Shown here piece after piece: positions 8,147 to 15,970 of a stretch of 23,756 nucleotides of DNA. Origin of the DNA: Chlorobiales bacterium (GTDB taxonomy: Bacteria > Bacteroidota > Chlorobiia > Chlorobiales > Chlorobiaceae); assembly GCA_022360275.1 (NCBI GenBank), contig JAKSDC010000049.1, positions 1 through 23,756 on the forward strand, written 5' to 3'. Within the stretch, counting starts at the first letter, position 1, and every line of letters begins with the position of its first letter. A model generated the notes under the pieces. It saw only the letters and a list, made by a program, of their open reading frames with translations, searched no databases and was not told where the DNA came from. A program made the position numbers and the translations under genes.

Positions 8147-8253
8147 TATATGTGAAAAGGATTCGCCGTTTCATTTTTTGTGTGTAAGCAACTATGTCCT
8201 GCAGCATAGTGTATTGATTTCGGTCGAGAAGAAAAAATTATTCGTATTTCCTT

Positions 8254-8772
8254 ATGGATGGTAAAGATGTTCTGTGCTGGTATGCTGTTTATGTTCGCTC
8301 ACGATTTGAAAAAAAGGTTCATCAACTTTTTCAGGATAAGGGCATAACCAGTTTTTTGCCGCTTGTCGAAACATGGCGGCAGTGGAGTGACCGGAGGAAA
8401 AAAGTGAGTATGCCGTTGTTTAAAGGCTATGTTTTTGTCAGGATAGTTTATAAAAGCGATCACCTCAAAGTGCTCGAAAGCGATGGAGTTGTCAAATTTG
8501 TCGGGATCAGAAACGTTCCCTCGGTTATCCTTGACAGGGATATAGAGTGGATTAAAATTCTTACTGGTGAACCTGATGCCCTGAGGGACGTTTTTCCGGA
8601 AATACCTACAGGCCAGAGAGTCAAGGTCATCTCGGGACCTTTCCGCGGTCTTGAGGGCATCGTTAAAAAAGAGGGACGGGATGCAAAGCTTGTGGTATAT
8701 TTCGACAGCATTATGCAAGGGATCGAAGTACTCATTAACCCTGAATTTCTCCAGCCATTAAAAAATGCCTGA
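8254..8772 (+). CDS. NusG-family transcription antitermination protein (UpxY/RfaH-like paralogue)
   Basis: A 172-aa protein with an NGN domain (about 7-110; starts CWYAVYVRSRFEKKV, with PLFKGYVFV in the middle) and a KOW domain (about 122-168; GQRVKVISGPFRGLEGIVKKE). The absence of the ribosomal-gene neighbours typical of nusG (secE, rplK) and the position 31 nt before a nucleotide-sugar epimerase indicate a specialised paralogue, like UpxY or RfaH, that helps RNA polymerase through polysaccharide operons. No ops-like GGCGGTAGC element was noticed upstream. The start ATG at 8254 lacks a good Shine-Dalgarno. Confidence 0.85.
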   Translation: MDGKDVLCWYAVYVRSRFEKKVHQLFQDKGITSFLPLVETWRQWSDRRKKVSMPLFKGYVFVRIVYKSDHLKVLESDGVVKFVGIRNVPSVILDRDIEWIKILTGEPDALRDVFPEIPTGQRVKVISGPFRGLEGIVKKEGRDAKLVVYFDSIMQGIEVLINPEFLQPLKNA

Positions 8773-8802
8773 GGCTCTAATCCCTTTAACCCCATTGATC
8801 AG

Positions 8803-9825
8803 ATGAAAATACTGGTAACCGGCGCTGCCGGTTTTATAGGTTTCCATGTCAGCCGTACCCTTGTCGAACGGGGTGACGAGGTGGTGGGTATAGACAATCT
8901 CAACAGCTATTATGATCCTGCGCTGAAAAAAGCCCGTATCGAGATGCTTCACGGATCGGAAAACTTCCGGTTCATCAAGCTCGATCTTGCCGACAGGGAA
9001 GGGATCGAGGAGCTTTTTGCCATCGAGAAGTTCAACCGTGTCGTGAATCTTGCAGCTCAGGCAGGTGTGCGTTATTCTCTCGAAAACCCTCATTCCTACA
9101 TTGACAGCAATATTGTTGGTTTTATGCATCTTCTCGAAGGATGCCGACAGCATCATGTCGAACATCTGGTCTATGCCTCGTCGAGCTCCGTTTACGGCGC
9201 CAATGAGACCATGCCTTTTTCCGTTCACGATAACGTTGACCACCCTCTTTCCTTGTATGCAGCCACCAAGAAATCAAACGAGCTCATGGCGCATACCTAC
9301 AGCCATCTTTACGGGATTCCAACCACCGGGCTGCGTTTTTTCACTGTTTACGGGCCTTGGGGAAGACCTGATATGGCACTTTTCCTGTTTACCAAAGCCA
9401 TCCTTGAAGGAAAACCGATCAAAGTGTTCAACTATGGCAAACACCGGAGAGATTTTACCTATATCGATGATATTACCGAAGGTGTGATTCGTACGCTCGA
9501 TCATGTGGCTGTTCCAAATCCTGACTGGTCGGGGCTGAAACCGGACCCTGGATCAAGCAGGGCGCCATGGCGGGTATACAATATCGGCAACAGTAAACCT
9601 GTCGAGCTCATGGATTACATTGGCGCTCTTGAAAAAGCCCTTGGGAAAACTGCGGAGAAAGAGTTTCTGCCTCTGCAGCCGGGCGATGTACCGGATACTT
9701 ACGCGGATGTTGCACAGCTGGTTCAGGACGTAAACTATCATCCCCAAACTCCTGTCGAGGAAGGAATACAAAAATTTGTCGATTGGTATCGGGAGTACTA
9801 TAAAATAGAGGCGAGCGACAAGTAG
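8803..9825 (+). CDS. NAD-dependent epimerase, UDP-glucuronate 4-epimerase type
   Basis: Extended short-chain dehydrogenase of 340 aa. The N-terminal Rossmann motif GAAGFIG sits at residues 7-13, the NAD-binding DNLNSYYDP segment follows at 31-39, the serine-rich catalytic strand ASSSSVYG at 125-132, and the catalytic Y152xxxK156. The YYDPALKKAR and GPWGRPDMAL segments match UDP-glucuronate/UDP-galacturonate 4-epimerases (CapI/GAE group), so it probably makes UDP-galacturonate for capsule or lipopolysaccharide. It follows the NusG paralogue and is likely co-transcribed. The precise sugar substrate is an inference. Confidence 0.88.
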   Translation: MKILVTGAAGFIGFHVSRTLVERGDEVVGIDNLNSYYDPALKKARIEMLHGSENFRFIKLDLADREGIEELFAIEKFNRVVNLAAQAGVRYSLENPHSYIDSNIVGFMHLLEGCRQHHVEHLVYASSSSVYGANETMPFSVHDNVDHPLSLYAATKKSNELMAHTYSHLYGIPTTGLRFFTVYGPWGRPDMALFLFTKAILEGKPIKVFNYGKHRRDFTYIDDITEGVIRTLDHVAVPNPDWSGLKPDPGSSRAPWRVYNIGNSKPVELMDYIGALEKALGKTAEKEFLPLQPGDVPDTYADVAQLVQDVNYHPQTPVEEGIQKFVDWYREYYKIEASDK

Positions 9826-9861
9826 CGAGTGACGGTTCACTATTGAGGCCCGCTAACCTCT

Positions 9862-10542
9862 TTAGAAGTTATGCAGACAGTAATAACTCTTTTGCCCTTC
9901 ATTACAGAGTTTGATTGCTCCTGAACGCACCAGAGCTACAAGTGTTTGCATTGCTTTCTGCAGCGGAATGCCGGCAAGTGAACTGAACTCCTGGGCTGTA
10001 ATGGATGTGTTGTCTGCAAGGTAACCCAGCAACATTTTTTCGTTCGCACCGAAAGAGAGTTTCAGGGGATCCCCGGCTGATTTCATGAGAAATACCCTGT
10101 CGGGCGACGCAACTTTGTTGTGACTTTCCTCACGCAGGTACACTTTCTTTCTGTTTACTTTTTTCAGGGTGTCATTGTCGCGTTCGGTTGAAATATGGTA
10201 GTGAGGTTTGTCGCTGCTTTCAGGAACAATGACCATCAGTACCAGTCTTTTCTTGTACTCTATCACTTCAGTTTCGATATGCGGGACTGGCTCGACATGG
10301 AGTTTGACAGCGTCGTGCACTATCTCGAGCATCTCTTTCTCACTGTGAATGCCGGTGATTCTTTTGTCATCGTCCACTCCTATGAGAATAATGCCGCCTT
10401 CGGTATTGGCAAAAGCAACGATGGATTTTGCGATTTTCACAGGGGAGTGCACCAGCCGCTTGAATTCGGTGTGCCTTGTTTCTCCCTGCCCGATAATGTC
10501 GAGCAAAGGCATATCTTCAAGCTGGGACCAGGTGAGTGACAT
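9862..10542 (-). CDS. AlbA_2 (Schlafen-type) domain protein with C-terminal winged helix
   Basis: A 226-aa protein. Residues about 15-135 match the AlbA_2/Schlafen divergent AAA-like domain: GETRHTEFKR, then IAKSIVAFANTEGGIILIGV, with V..ITGI following. The C-terminal ~60 residues (LGYLADNTSITAQEFSSLAGIP..KAMQTLVALVRSGAI) look like a winged helix-turn-helix. Such proteins are often called putative transcriptional regulators; the target is unknown. It is downstream of lysS on the same strand but separated by a strong terminator, so it probably has its own promoter. It converges with the epimerase gene. Confidence 0.8.
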   Translation of the reverse strand: MSLTWSQLEDMPLLDIIGQGETRHTEFKRLVHSPVKIAKSIVAFANTEGGIILIGVDDDKRITGIHSEKEMLEIVHDAVKLHVEPVPHIETEVIEYKKRLVLMVIVPESSDKPHYHISTERDNDTLKKVNRKKVYLREESHNKVASPDRVFLMKSAGDPLKLSFGANEKMLLGYLADNTSITAQEFSSLAGIPLQKAMQTLVALVRSGAIKLCNEGQKSYYCLHNF

Positions 10543-10603
10543 GGTGCTTGAATATAAGAGTTTAAAAGAGCGCGAAGCCTTCCCGGATCGGACTTACCGC
10601 ATA

Positions 10604-10648
10604 TTTCAAAAAACAAAAACCGGACGAGAAACTGAACTACTCCGGTTT
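10604..10648 (-). terminator. Rho-independent terminator of lysS
   Basis: Reading leftward, AAACCGGA (10648-10641) pairs with TCCGGTTT (10624-10617), an 8-bp stem with a 16-nt loop. It is followed by a T-tract with one interruption (TTTTTGTTTTTT, to about 10608). The left arm starts inside the last lysS codons and the stop codon lies in the loop region. Confidence 0.8.
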
Positions 10649-12184
10649 CATATGGGGAAAAAAGATAACGTCCCGTATGGAATCCTGTCCGGTAAGCAGC
10701 ATGACAAGCCTGTCCACACCGATACCCAGACCGGCGCATGGGGGCATGCCGTATTCGAGAGCACGGAGAAAGTCTTCATCGACGACCATCGCTTCATCGT
10801 CTCCGCGCAGGCGCAGTTTTGCCTGGGCTTCGAGCCGTTCGCGCTGTATGACCGGATCGTTAAGCTCCGAGAACGAGTTGCAAAGCTCTTTTCCGCCGGC
10901 AATCAGCTCGAAACGCTCGACCACCCCTTCTTCCGAACGATGTTTCTTGGCAAGAGGGGACATCTCGGTCGGATAGTTGGTAATAAAGGTCGGCTGAATC
11001 AGTTTCGGTTCCACGAATTCTCCAAAAATCTCATCGATGATTTTCCCACTGCTGATTTTAGGATCGAGTGAAAGGCCGAGATCCTTGGCTATGTTCCTCA
11101 AGTCGGTTTCTGATTTTCCTTTGATATCCACAGCACAGTATTCGTGAACCGCATCGGCTATGGTGAGCCTTTTGTAGGGAGGTTTCAGACTGATGTTGTG
11201 ACCGAGGAAATGTGTCGAGTCACTGTTGTTTACCGACATGCATGTCTGATAAAACAACTCTTCGACCAGCTCCATCATCCAGTAATAGTCTTTGTAGGCG
11301 ACGTACAGTTCTACCAGGGTGAATTCGGGATTGTGAAAACGGTCGATCCCTTCGTTGCGGAAATCCTTTGCAAATTCAAAAACTCCGTCAAACCCGCCGA
11401 CAATCAAACGTTTCAGGTAAAGCTCGTTGGCAATCCTGAGGTAGAGTTCCATATTCAGCGCGTTATGGTGGGTAGCGAACGGCCGTGCCGCAGCACCTCC
11501 ATAGATCGGTTGAAGGATCGGAGTTTCAACTTCGATATAACCTCTGTCGGTAAAGAAGTTTCGCATGAAGGAAATGATAGCGGAGCGTTTGATAAAGGTT
11601 TGTTTAACCTCGGGATTGACGATCAAATCGACGTAACGCTGCCGGTACCGCATCTCTTTGTCGCTGAATGCATCATAGGTTACTTTTTGCCCGCCTACCT
11701 CTTTTTCTTTGGCGACTGGTATGGGCCGGAGTGATTTGCTGAGAAGCCGAAACTCTTCGGCATGGATGGAAATTTCGCCGGTTTTGGTGCGGAAGGTGTA
11801 TCCTTTTATACCGACTATATCTCCGATATCGAGCAATTTGAATACTTTGTAAGCCTCTTGTCCGACGTCGTCTCTCTTGATATAGATCTGGACTTTCCCT
11901 TCCTTGTCCTGAATGTGAAAGAACGAGGCCTTTCCCATTTTCCTTATGGTCATGATCCTGCCGGCAACCGAAACCGTTTCCGGCTTGTCATCCCGGTATC
12001 CGCCTATAATTGTTTTTGAATATGCAGTGACATCGAATCCGTAGGGATAAGGCTCGACACCCTCTTCGGCAAGCTGGCTTCGTTCCTCGATCCTTCTTTT
12101 CATCTGATCGTTCAGTGTCCGCAGTTCCGCTTCCCGATCGGCAGACAGAGTATGCTGCCTGTTATTTTCCTGTGCTTCAGCCAT
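10637..12184 (-). CDS. lysS: Lysyl-tRNA synthetase, class II
   Basis: Charges tRNA-Lys with lysine. The 515-aa protein carries an N-terminal OB-fold anticodon-binding domain (about 72-150; VSVAGRIMTIRKMGKASFFHIQD), the class II core with motif 2 (FAKDFRNEGIDRFHNPEFT, about 271-289), and motif 3 (GLGIGVDRLVML, about 485-496). MSPLAKKHR and ELCNSFSELNDP are typical of bacterial LysS. A short charged extension (residues 1-20) precedes the conserved part. Start ATG at 12184 has AAGGA about 12 nt upstream. It lies 56 nt after crtB on the same strand, so the two may be co-transcribed. Confidence 0.97.
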   Translation of the reverse strand: MAEAQENNRQHTLSADREAELRTLNDQMKRRIEERSQLAEEGVEPYPYGFDVTAYSKTIIGGYRDDKPETVSVAGRIMTIRKMGKASFFHIQDKEGKVQIYIKRDDVGQEAYKVFKLLDIGDIVGIKGYTFRTKTGEISIHAEEFRLLSKSLRPIPVAKEKEVGGQKVTYDAFSDKEMRYRQRYVDLIVNPEVKQTFIKRSAIISFMRNFFTDRGYIEVETPILQPIYGGAAARPFATHHNALNMELYLRIANELYLKRLIVGGFDGVFEFAKDFRNEGIDRFHNPEFTLVELYVAYKDYYWMMELVEELFYQTCMSVNNSDSTHFLGHNISLKPPYKRLTIADAVHEYCAVDIKGKSETDLRNIAKDLGLSLDPKISSGKIIDEIFGEFVEPKLIQPTFITNYPTEMSPLAKKHRSEEGVVERFELIAGGKELCNSFSELNDPVIQRERLEAQAKLRLRGDDEAMVVDEDFLRALEYGMPPCAGLGIGVDRLVMLLTGQDSIRDVIFFPHMKPE

Positions 12185-12240
12185 GTAAAAGGTTATCCTT
12201 AAGGTATTATTGTTTTTATGGTTTGCCGGGTAAAAGTACC

Positions 12241-13173
12241 TTAACCGGAGACGTGCAGCTTGTACCAGATATAAGGGATGGTACGAAGTTTTTGATAAAA
12301 GGATCGGTAGGCCCGCTGTGAAAAAACATCATAGTTGTTTTCTTCGATTGCTTTGAGAATGTTGCAGTAGTTCAGGCTGCTGACTTTAACCGCAAGCCTG
12401 CTGTCTTTTTCAAGCATGGGAATGCCCTGTTCGGATGCTTCGTAATAGCTCCGTGCACGCCCAATCTGAAACTTGATCAACGCTATAAAATTCTCGTTTA
12501 TCTTTTTCTGCATAAATTCTTCCTGCGTATAACCGAAGCGGTCGAGATCCTCGAGAGGGAGGTAGATTCTGCCCCGGTCAACATCTTCTCCGATGTCCCT
12601 GAGAATGTTGGTGAGCTGCATGGCAATGCCGAGTTCAATGGCATGGTCGAGCGCTTTTTTGTTGCAATACCCGAAAATTTCCGAACACATGAGGCCGACA
12701 ACCGATGCTACCTTGTAACAGTATACATAGAGATCGTCAAATGTCTGAAACGGTTTGAAATCGATATCCATGGTTACCCCGTCCATAAGGTCCAGGGGCA
12801 AGTCGATAGGGATACTGTAGCTTTTCAGTGTGTCCTGCCAGGCTACCATGATAGGGTCGTTGCTGTGATTTCCCTCGTAGCATTCGTGTAAACGGGCTTT
12901 CCAGTCGTCCATCATGGAACTCAACTCAACCCTGCTCAGCGTGCCGTTGGTAAGCTTGTCTTCCGCCAGGTCAACCAGGTCGTCGACGGTCCTGAGCAGC
13001 GCATACATGGCATAAATCGGGTTGCGCTGCTTTTTCGATAGAAACATGGTTGCCAGATAGAACGTTTTGGCATGATACTTTGCTATCTGACGGCAGTACC
13101 GGTAGGCGTTTTCAGGCGTAAGCTCTTTGTCAGATCCTCGCACAATTGTTTTTCCATTATAGCTGTAATTCAT
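12241..13173 (-). CDS. crtB: Phytoene synthase CrtB
   Basis: Condenses two geranylgeranyl diphosphates to phytoene, the committed step to carotenoids such as the chlorobactene/isorenieratene series of green sulfur bacteria. The 310-aa protein has both aspartate-rich Mg-diphosphate sites: D64-D65-x2-D68 (RTVDDLVD) and D193-x3-D197 (NILRDIGEDVDRGRIYLP). The CYKVASVVGLM segment is typical of squalene/phytoene synthases. Squalene synthase is a less likely alternative, given the phototroph context and CrtB-like spacing. The start ATG has no clear Shine-Dalgarno. It is the first gene of a leftward unit with lysS. Confidence 0.9.
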   Translation of the reverse strand: MNYSYNGKTIVRGSDKELTPENAYRYCRQIAKYHAKTFYLATMFLSKKQRNPIYAMYALLRTVDDLVDLAEDKLTNGTLSRVELSSMMDDWKARLHECYEGNHSNDPIMVAWQDTLKSYSIPIDLPLDLMDGVTMDIDFKPFQTFDDLYVYCYKVASVVGLMCSEIFGYCNKKALDHAIELGIAMQLTNILRDIGEDVDRGRIYLPLEDLDRFGYTQEEFMQKKINENFIALIKFQIGRARSYYEASEQGIPMLEKDSRLAVKVSSLNYCNILKAIEENNYDVFSQRAYRSFYQKLRTIPYIWYKLHVSG

Positions 13174-13275
13174 TGAAACGTTCTGCTTTGATACACACGC
13201 CCTTCTGCGGTTTCAGGTGAAAGCAAAGAAAAAAATTGTGTAACTTTTTAAGGTCTGGCCCAGTTATAAAGAGTG

Positions 13276-13304
13276 TTGGCAAGATAAAATAAAGCACATA
13301 ATAT
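13276..13304 (+). promoter_or_regulatory. Sigma70-type promoter, probably for hflX
   Basis: TTGGCA (13276-13281) and TAATAT (13299-13304) are separated by 17 nt. A start near 13311 would give a leader of about 68 nt before hflX. Confidence 0.6.
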
Positions 13305-13378
13305 AGCAATACGTAAAGATGAGCGGCAGCTGTGCCTTTCATCGGGCAGTTTAATTTTATTTATTTGTTTAGCTGATA

Positions 13379-14680
13379 TTGGATACCTATTTCTCTCATG
13401 AAGTAACGAAAGAACGGGCACTGCTTGTCGGTATAAGTTCCGCTCCGGAATTAACCAGATCAGTCGTTGAAGAGTATCTCAATGAACTCGAGTTTCTGGC
13501 TGATACTGCCGGTGCGGAAGTTGTGTCACACGTTATTCAGGAACGAAAGCAAAAAGATCCCTCATGGTTTCTCGGCAGCGGTAAAGTCGGGGAGATAGAA
13601 CACATCGTGAAGGGTGGATTGATAGATATCGTTATTTTTGACGACGATCTTTCTCCTGTTCAGGCCAGAAATCTGGAGCGTGCTTTCGGCTGCAAGGTTC
13701 TTGACCGCACCGAACTGATCCTGCAGATTTTCGCTCTCAGGGCCAAGTCCTCACAGGCAAAAATGCAGGTCGAACTTGCCCAGCTCGAATATTTGCTGCC
13801 GCGGTTAACCCGTTTATGGACTCATCTTTCCAAACAGAAGGGGGGAATCGGGACAAAAGGGCCGGGTGAAACCCAGATAGAGACCGACCGCCGGCTTGTC
13901 CGTAAAAGGATCTCTTTTCTGAAAAGGAAGCTCAGGGGCGTTGCGCTTCAGCATGCCACGCAGAGCAAAGAACGGGGCAAGATTCCGCGAGTGGCTCTTG
14001 TCGGATACACGAACGCCGGAAAATCGACCCTGATGAACCGGCTCTGCCCTGATGCAGGTGCGTATGCCGAGGACCGTCTGTTTGCAACCCTCGATACCAA
14101 AACCCGCCGGCTGGAGTTGAAGATCAACAAGGTGGTATTGCTTTCCGACACGGTCGGGTTTATCCGAAAGCTCCCTCACCGGCTTGTTGAAAGTTTCCGC
14201 TCGACGCTTGATGAAGTGCTCCAGGCTGATTTCCTGCTACATGTGATCGACACCAGCCATGAAGGATTCGAAGAGCAGATGAGAATAGTGGTCGAGACAT
14301 TGCAGGAAATAGGGGTTGATCATGAAAACATTATCAACGTTTTCAATAAAATCGATGCCGTCGAGGACAAAGAAACCCTCAGGCCGCTCCGACAGAAGTA
14401 TCCGGAGGCTCTTTTCGTCTCGGCAAAACGGGGGATCAATCTTAACGCTCTCAGGGAGGCAATCGGTGATTACGTTGCGCGGGATTATCGGTTGCGTACC
14501 CTCAGAACCCACATTTCCAATTACAAGCTGATCGGGTATCTGTATGAGCATACGGAAGTCCTTGATAAAAAATATGTTGATGAAGATGTAGTGCTCGAGT
14601 ACAGGGCTCATTACAAAAATCTCAAACAGATCGATGCCCGGATTACGGCAGCTGAAAAAGAAAGCAGTCATGTTGCTTGA
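13379..14680 (+). CDS. hflX: GTPase HflX
   Basis: Ribosome-associated GTPase that splits stalled ribosomes. The 433-aa protein has the HflX N-terminal domain (to about residue 190), the family signature TKGPGETQIETDRR (159-172), G1 GYTNAGKST (209-217), G3 DTVGF (257-261) and G4 NKID (323-326). The start is a TTG at 13379: the frame has a stop three codons earlier and no nearby ATG, and TTG lacks a Shine-Dalgarno. A good sigma70 promoter lies about 75-100 nt upstream. ybeY overlaps its end by 11 nt. Confidence 0.95.
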   Translation: MDTYFSHEVTKERALLVGISSAPELTRSVVEEYLNELEFLADTAGAEVVSHVIQERKQKDPSWFLGSGKVGEIEHIVKGGLIDIVIFDDDLSPVQARNLERAFGCKVLDRTELILQIFALRAKSSQAKMQVELAQLEYLLPRLTRLWTHLSKQKGGIGTKGPGETQIETDRRLVRKRISFLKRKLRGVALQHATQSKERGKIPRVALVGYTNAGKSTLMNRLCPDAGAYAEDRLFATLDTKTRRLELKINKVVLLSDTVGFIRKLPHRLVESFRSTLDEVLQADFLLHVIDTSHEGFEEQMRIVVETLQEIGVDHENIINVFNKIDAVEDKETLRPLRQKYPEALFVSAKRGINLNALREAIGDYVARDYRLRTLRTHISNYKLIGYLYEHTEVLDKKYVDEDVVLEYRAHYKNLKQIDARITAAEKESSHVA

Positions 14681-15086
14681 GCTGTACAACACCACGCGAA
14701 GAGAGATCCCCCGGAAAAAGCTTGAGGCGATAATAGAGAGTGTTATTGAAACCGAGGGTTATGTTGTAGGCTCCGTGATTGCCGTATTTTGCGGAGACAG
14801 GCTGATACACCGGATAAACCGGGAGTTCCTCGGCCACGATTACCCTACCGATACCATTACGTTCCGATACAGCTCGGGGAAAGATATTGACGGTGAGTTT
14901 TATATATCCCTTGACGTTATCAGTAAAAACGCCAAGCGTTTCAAAACCGGTTTCGAAAATGAACTGTTCCGTGTCACCATCCATTCTGCCTTGCATTTGG
15001 CCGGTTACGATGATGAGGATGCCGGCAACCGGACCTTCATGAAGAACAAGGAGGATTTCTATCTTTCCCAACTGAGCTTTTACTAA
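14670..15086 (+). CDS. ybeY: Endoribonuclease YbeY (rRNA maturation)
   Basis: Metal-dependent single-strand RNase acting in 16S rRNA 3' maturation and ribosome quality control. From ATG 14670 the protein is 138 aa. NREFLGHDYPTDTITF (50-65) is the family block, and the metal motif reads H105-x3-H109-x2-G-Y-D-D115. The family's third histidine (HxxxHxxGYDH) is therefore aspartate here. From memory, Bacteroidetes YbeY proteins also lack this His, so it is probably lineage-typical. A start 12 codons upstream (14634) is possible but lies deeper inside hflX. The ORF overlaps the hflX stop, implying coupling. Confidence 0.92.
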   Translation: MLLELYNTTRREIPRKKLEAIIESVIETEGYVVGSVIAVFCGDRLIHRINREFLGHDYPTDTITFRYSSGKDIDGEFYISLDVISKNAKRFKTGFENELFRVTIHSALHLAGYDDEDAGNRTFMKNKEDFYLSQLSFY

Positions 15087-15167
15087 GGGGTGCCCTATAA
15101 AATCATTCGTATATCCATGCTGTTTTCCAGATTCAGCAATATTTTTCAAGAAACCGGCAAGCAGCCG

Positions 15168-15929
15168 TCAGACAATGATGATTTTGGTTGAAAAACTGTA
15201 TCCCGAACCATGAACGGTTTTAATGGGCATTCTGCAATGTTCTCCGCTTTTTTGACGAAGGCGATGAATAAGTGTGTCAAGTGAGCGATTGCCGAGCTTA
15301 TTGTCTTCGTAATCAAGAGCTTTCAGAAGATCCTGACGGGAAATCACCGTGTTGGAAAAAGATGCCAGCATTTCGATCAAGTCAAATTCCTTTGAGGAAA
15401 GTTTTATTGTATCGTTGCCCGGGGTGGAAAGGGTCATATCACTGCGGACAAGAGTCCAATATCCTTCCTTCTGCTTCGCGGACGGTTCGACAACCTTTCT
15501 TTCGAACCTTTTGGGTTGTTTTTCATCCAGACGTCCCAGGATGCTGTATATAGAGGCCTGAAGCTCAGAAAAGTCGACAGGTTTGAGCAGGTACATGTCA
15601 GCTCCTGACTGATAGGCGTTAATACGGGTATCCAGAGATGATTGTGCTGTAAGCACAATGATGCGCATGTTGGTGTTGTTTCGAATATATTCGGCTAACA
15701 CAAAGCCGTTCTGGTCAGGCAGGCCGAGGTCCAGAATTACCAGCAAATAGTCGTGGGTGGCGATGTTTTGATAGAATTCCAGTGCGGATTCTACACCGGT
15801 GACATCAAACCCGGCCAGTAAAAGCGATTCTACCAAACTTTCACGAAAGTCGCGATCGTCTTCAACAATGATAATTCTCTTGCTTTTGTCCACTGGAACA
15901 GGAGAGGGGGGTTTCATTTCGTCAAGCAT
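15168..15929 (-). CDS. OmpR/PhoB-type response regulator
   Basis: A 253-aa two-domain regulator. The receiver domain (about 17-135) has acidic pair D24-D25, phospho-acceptor D67 (VILDLGLPDQNGF), T94 and K116 (LLKPVDF). A winged-helix DNA-binding domain (about 155-252) has LSSKEFDLIEML and the terminal VHGSGYSF typical of OmpR/PhoB. A proline-rich stretch precedes the receiver. It lies 41 nt after the histidine kinase gene on the same strand, so it is almost certainly its partner. The regulated genes are unknown; proximity to the pigment genes is suggestive only. Confidence 0.9.
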   Translation of the reverse strand: MLDEMKPPSPVPVDKSKRIIIVEDDRDFRESLVESLLLAGFDVTGVESALEFYQNIATHDYLLVILDLGLPDQNGFVLAEYIRNNTNMRIIVLTAQSSLDTRINAYQSGADMYLLKPVDFSELQASIYSILGRLDEKQPKRFERKVVEPSAKQKEGYWTLVRSDMTLSTPGNDTIKLSSKEFDLIEMLASFSNTVISRQDLLKALDYEDNKLGNRSLDTLIHRLRQKSGEHCRMPIKTVHGSGYSFSTKIIIV

Positions 15930-15970
15930 ACTATAAGATTATGCGCCATGAGGAAAAAGCCGAATCGGAA

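Noticed and set aside
7538..8155. Long plus-strand frames antisense to tgt and rimO (also near 6025, 6935, 11144)
   Set aside because: Antisense shadows of well-identified genes with no recognisable domains.
8191..8208. CTATG...CATAG inverted repeat between tgt and the NusG paralogue as an operator
   Set aside because: Only five-base arms; expected by chance and without a known regulator.
13157..13342. 61-aa minus-strand frame upstream of crtB
   Set aside because: It overlaps the crtB start, has no ribosome binding site and contains an AT-rich hydrophobic run typical of translated intergenic DNA.
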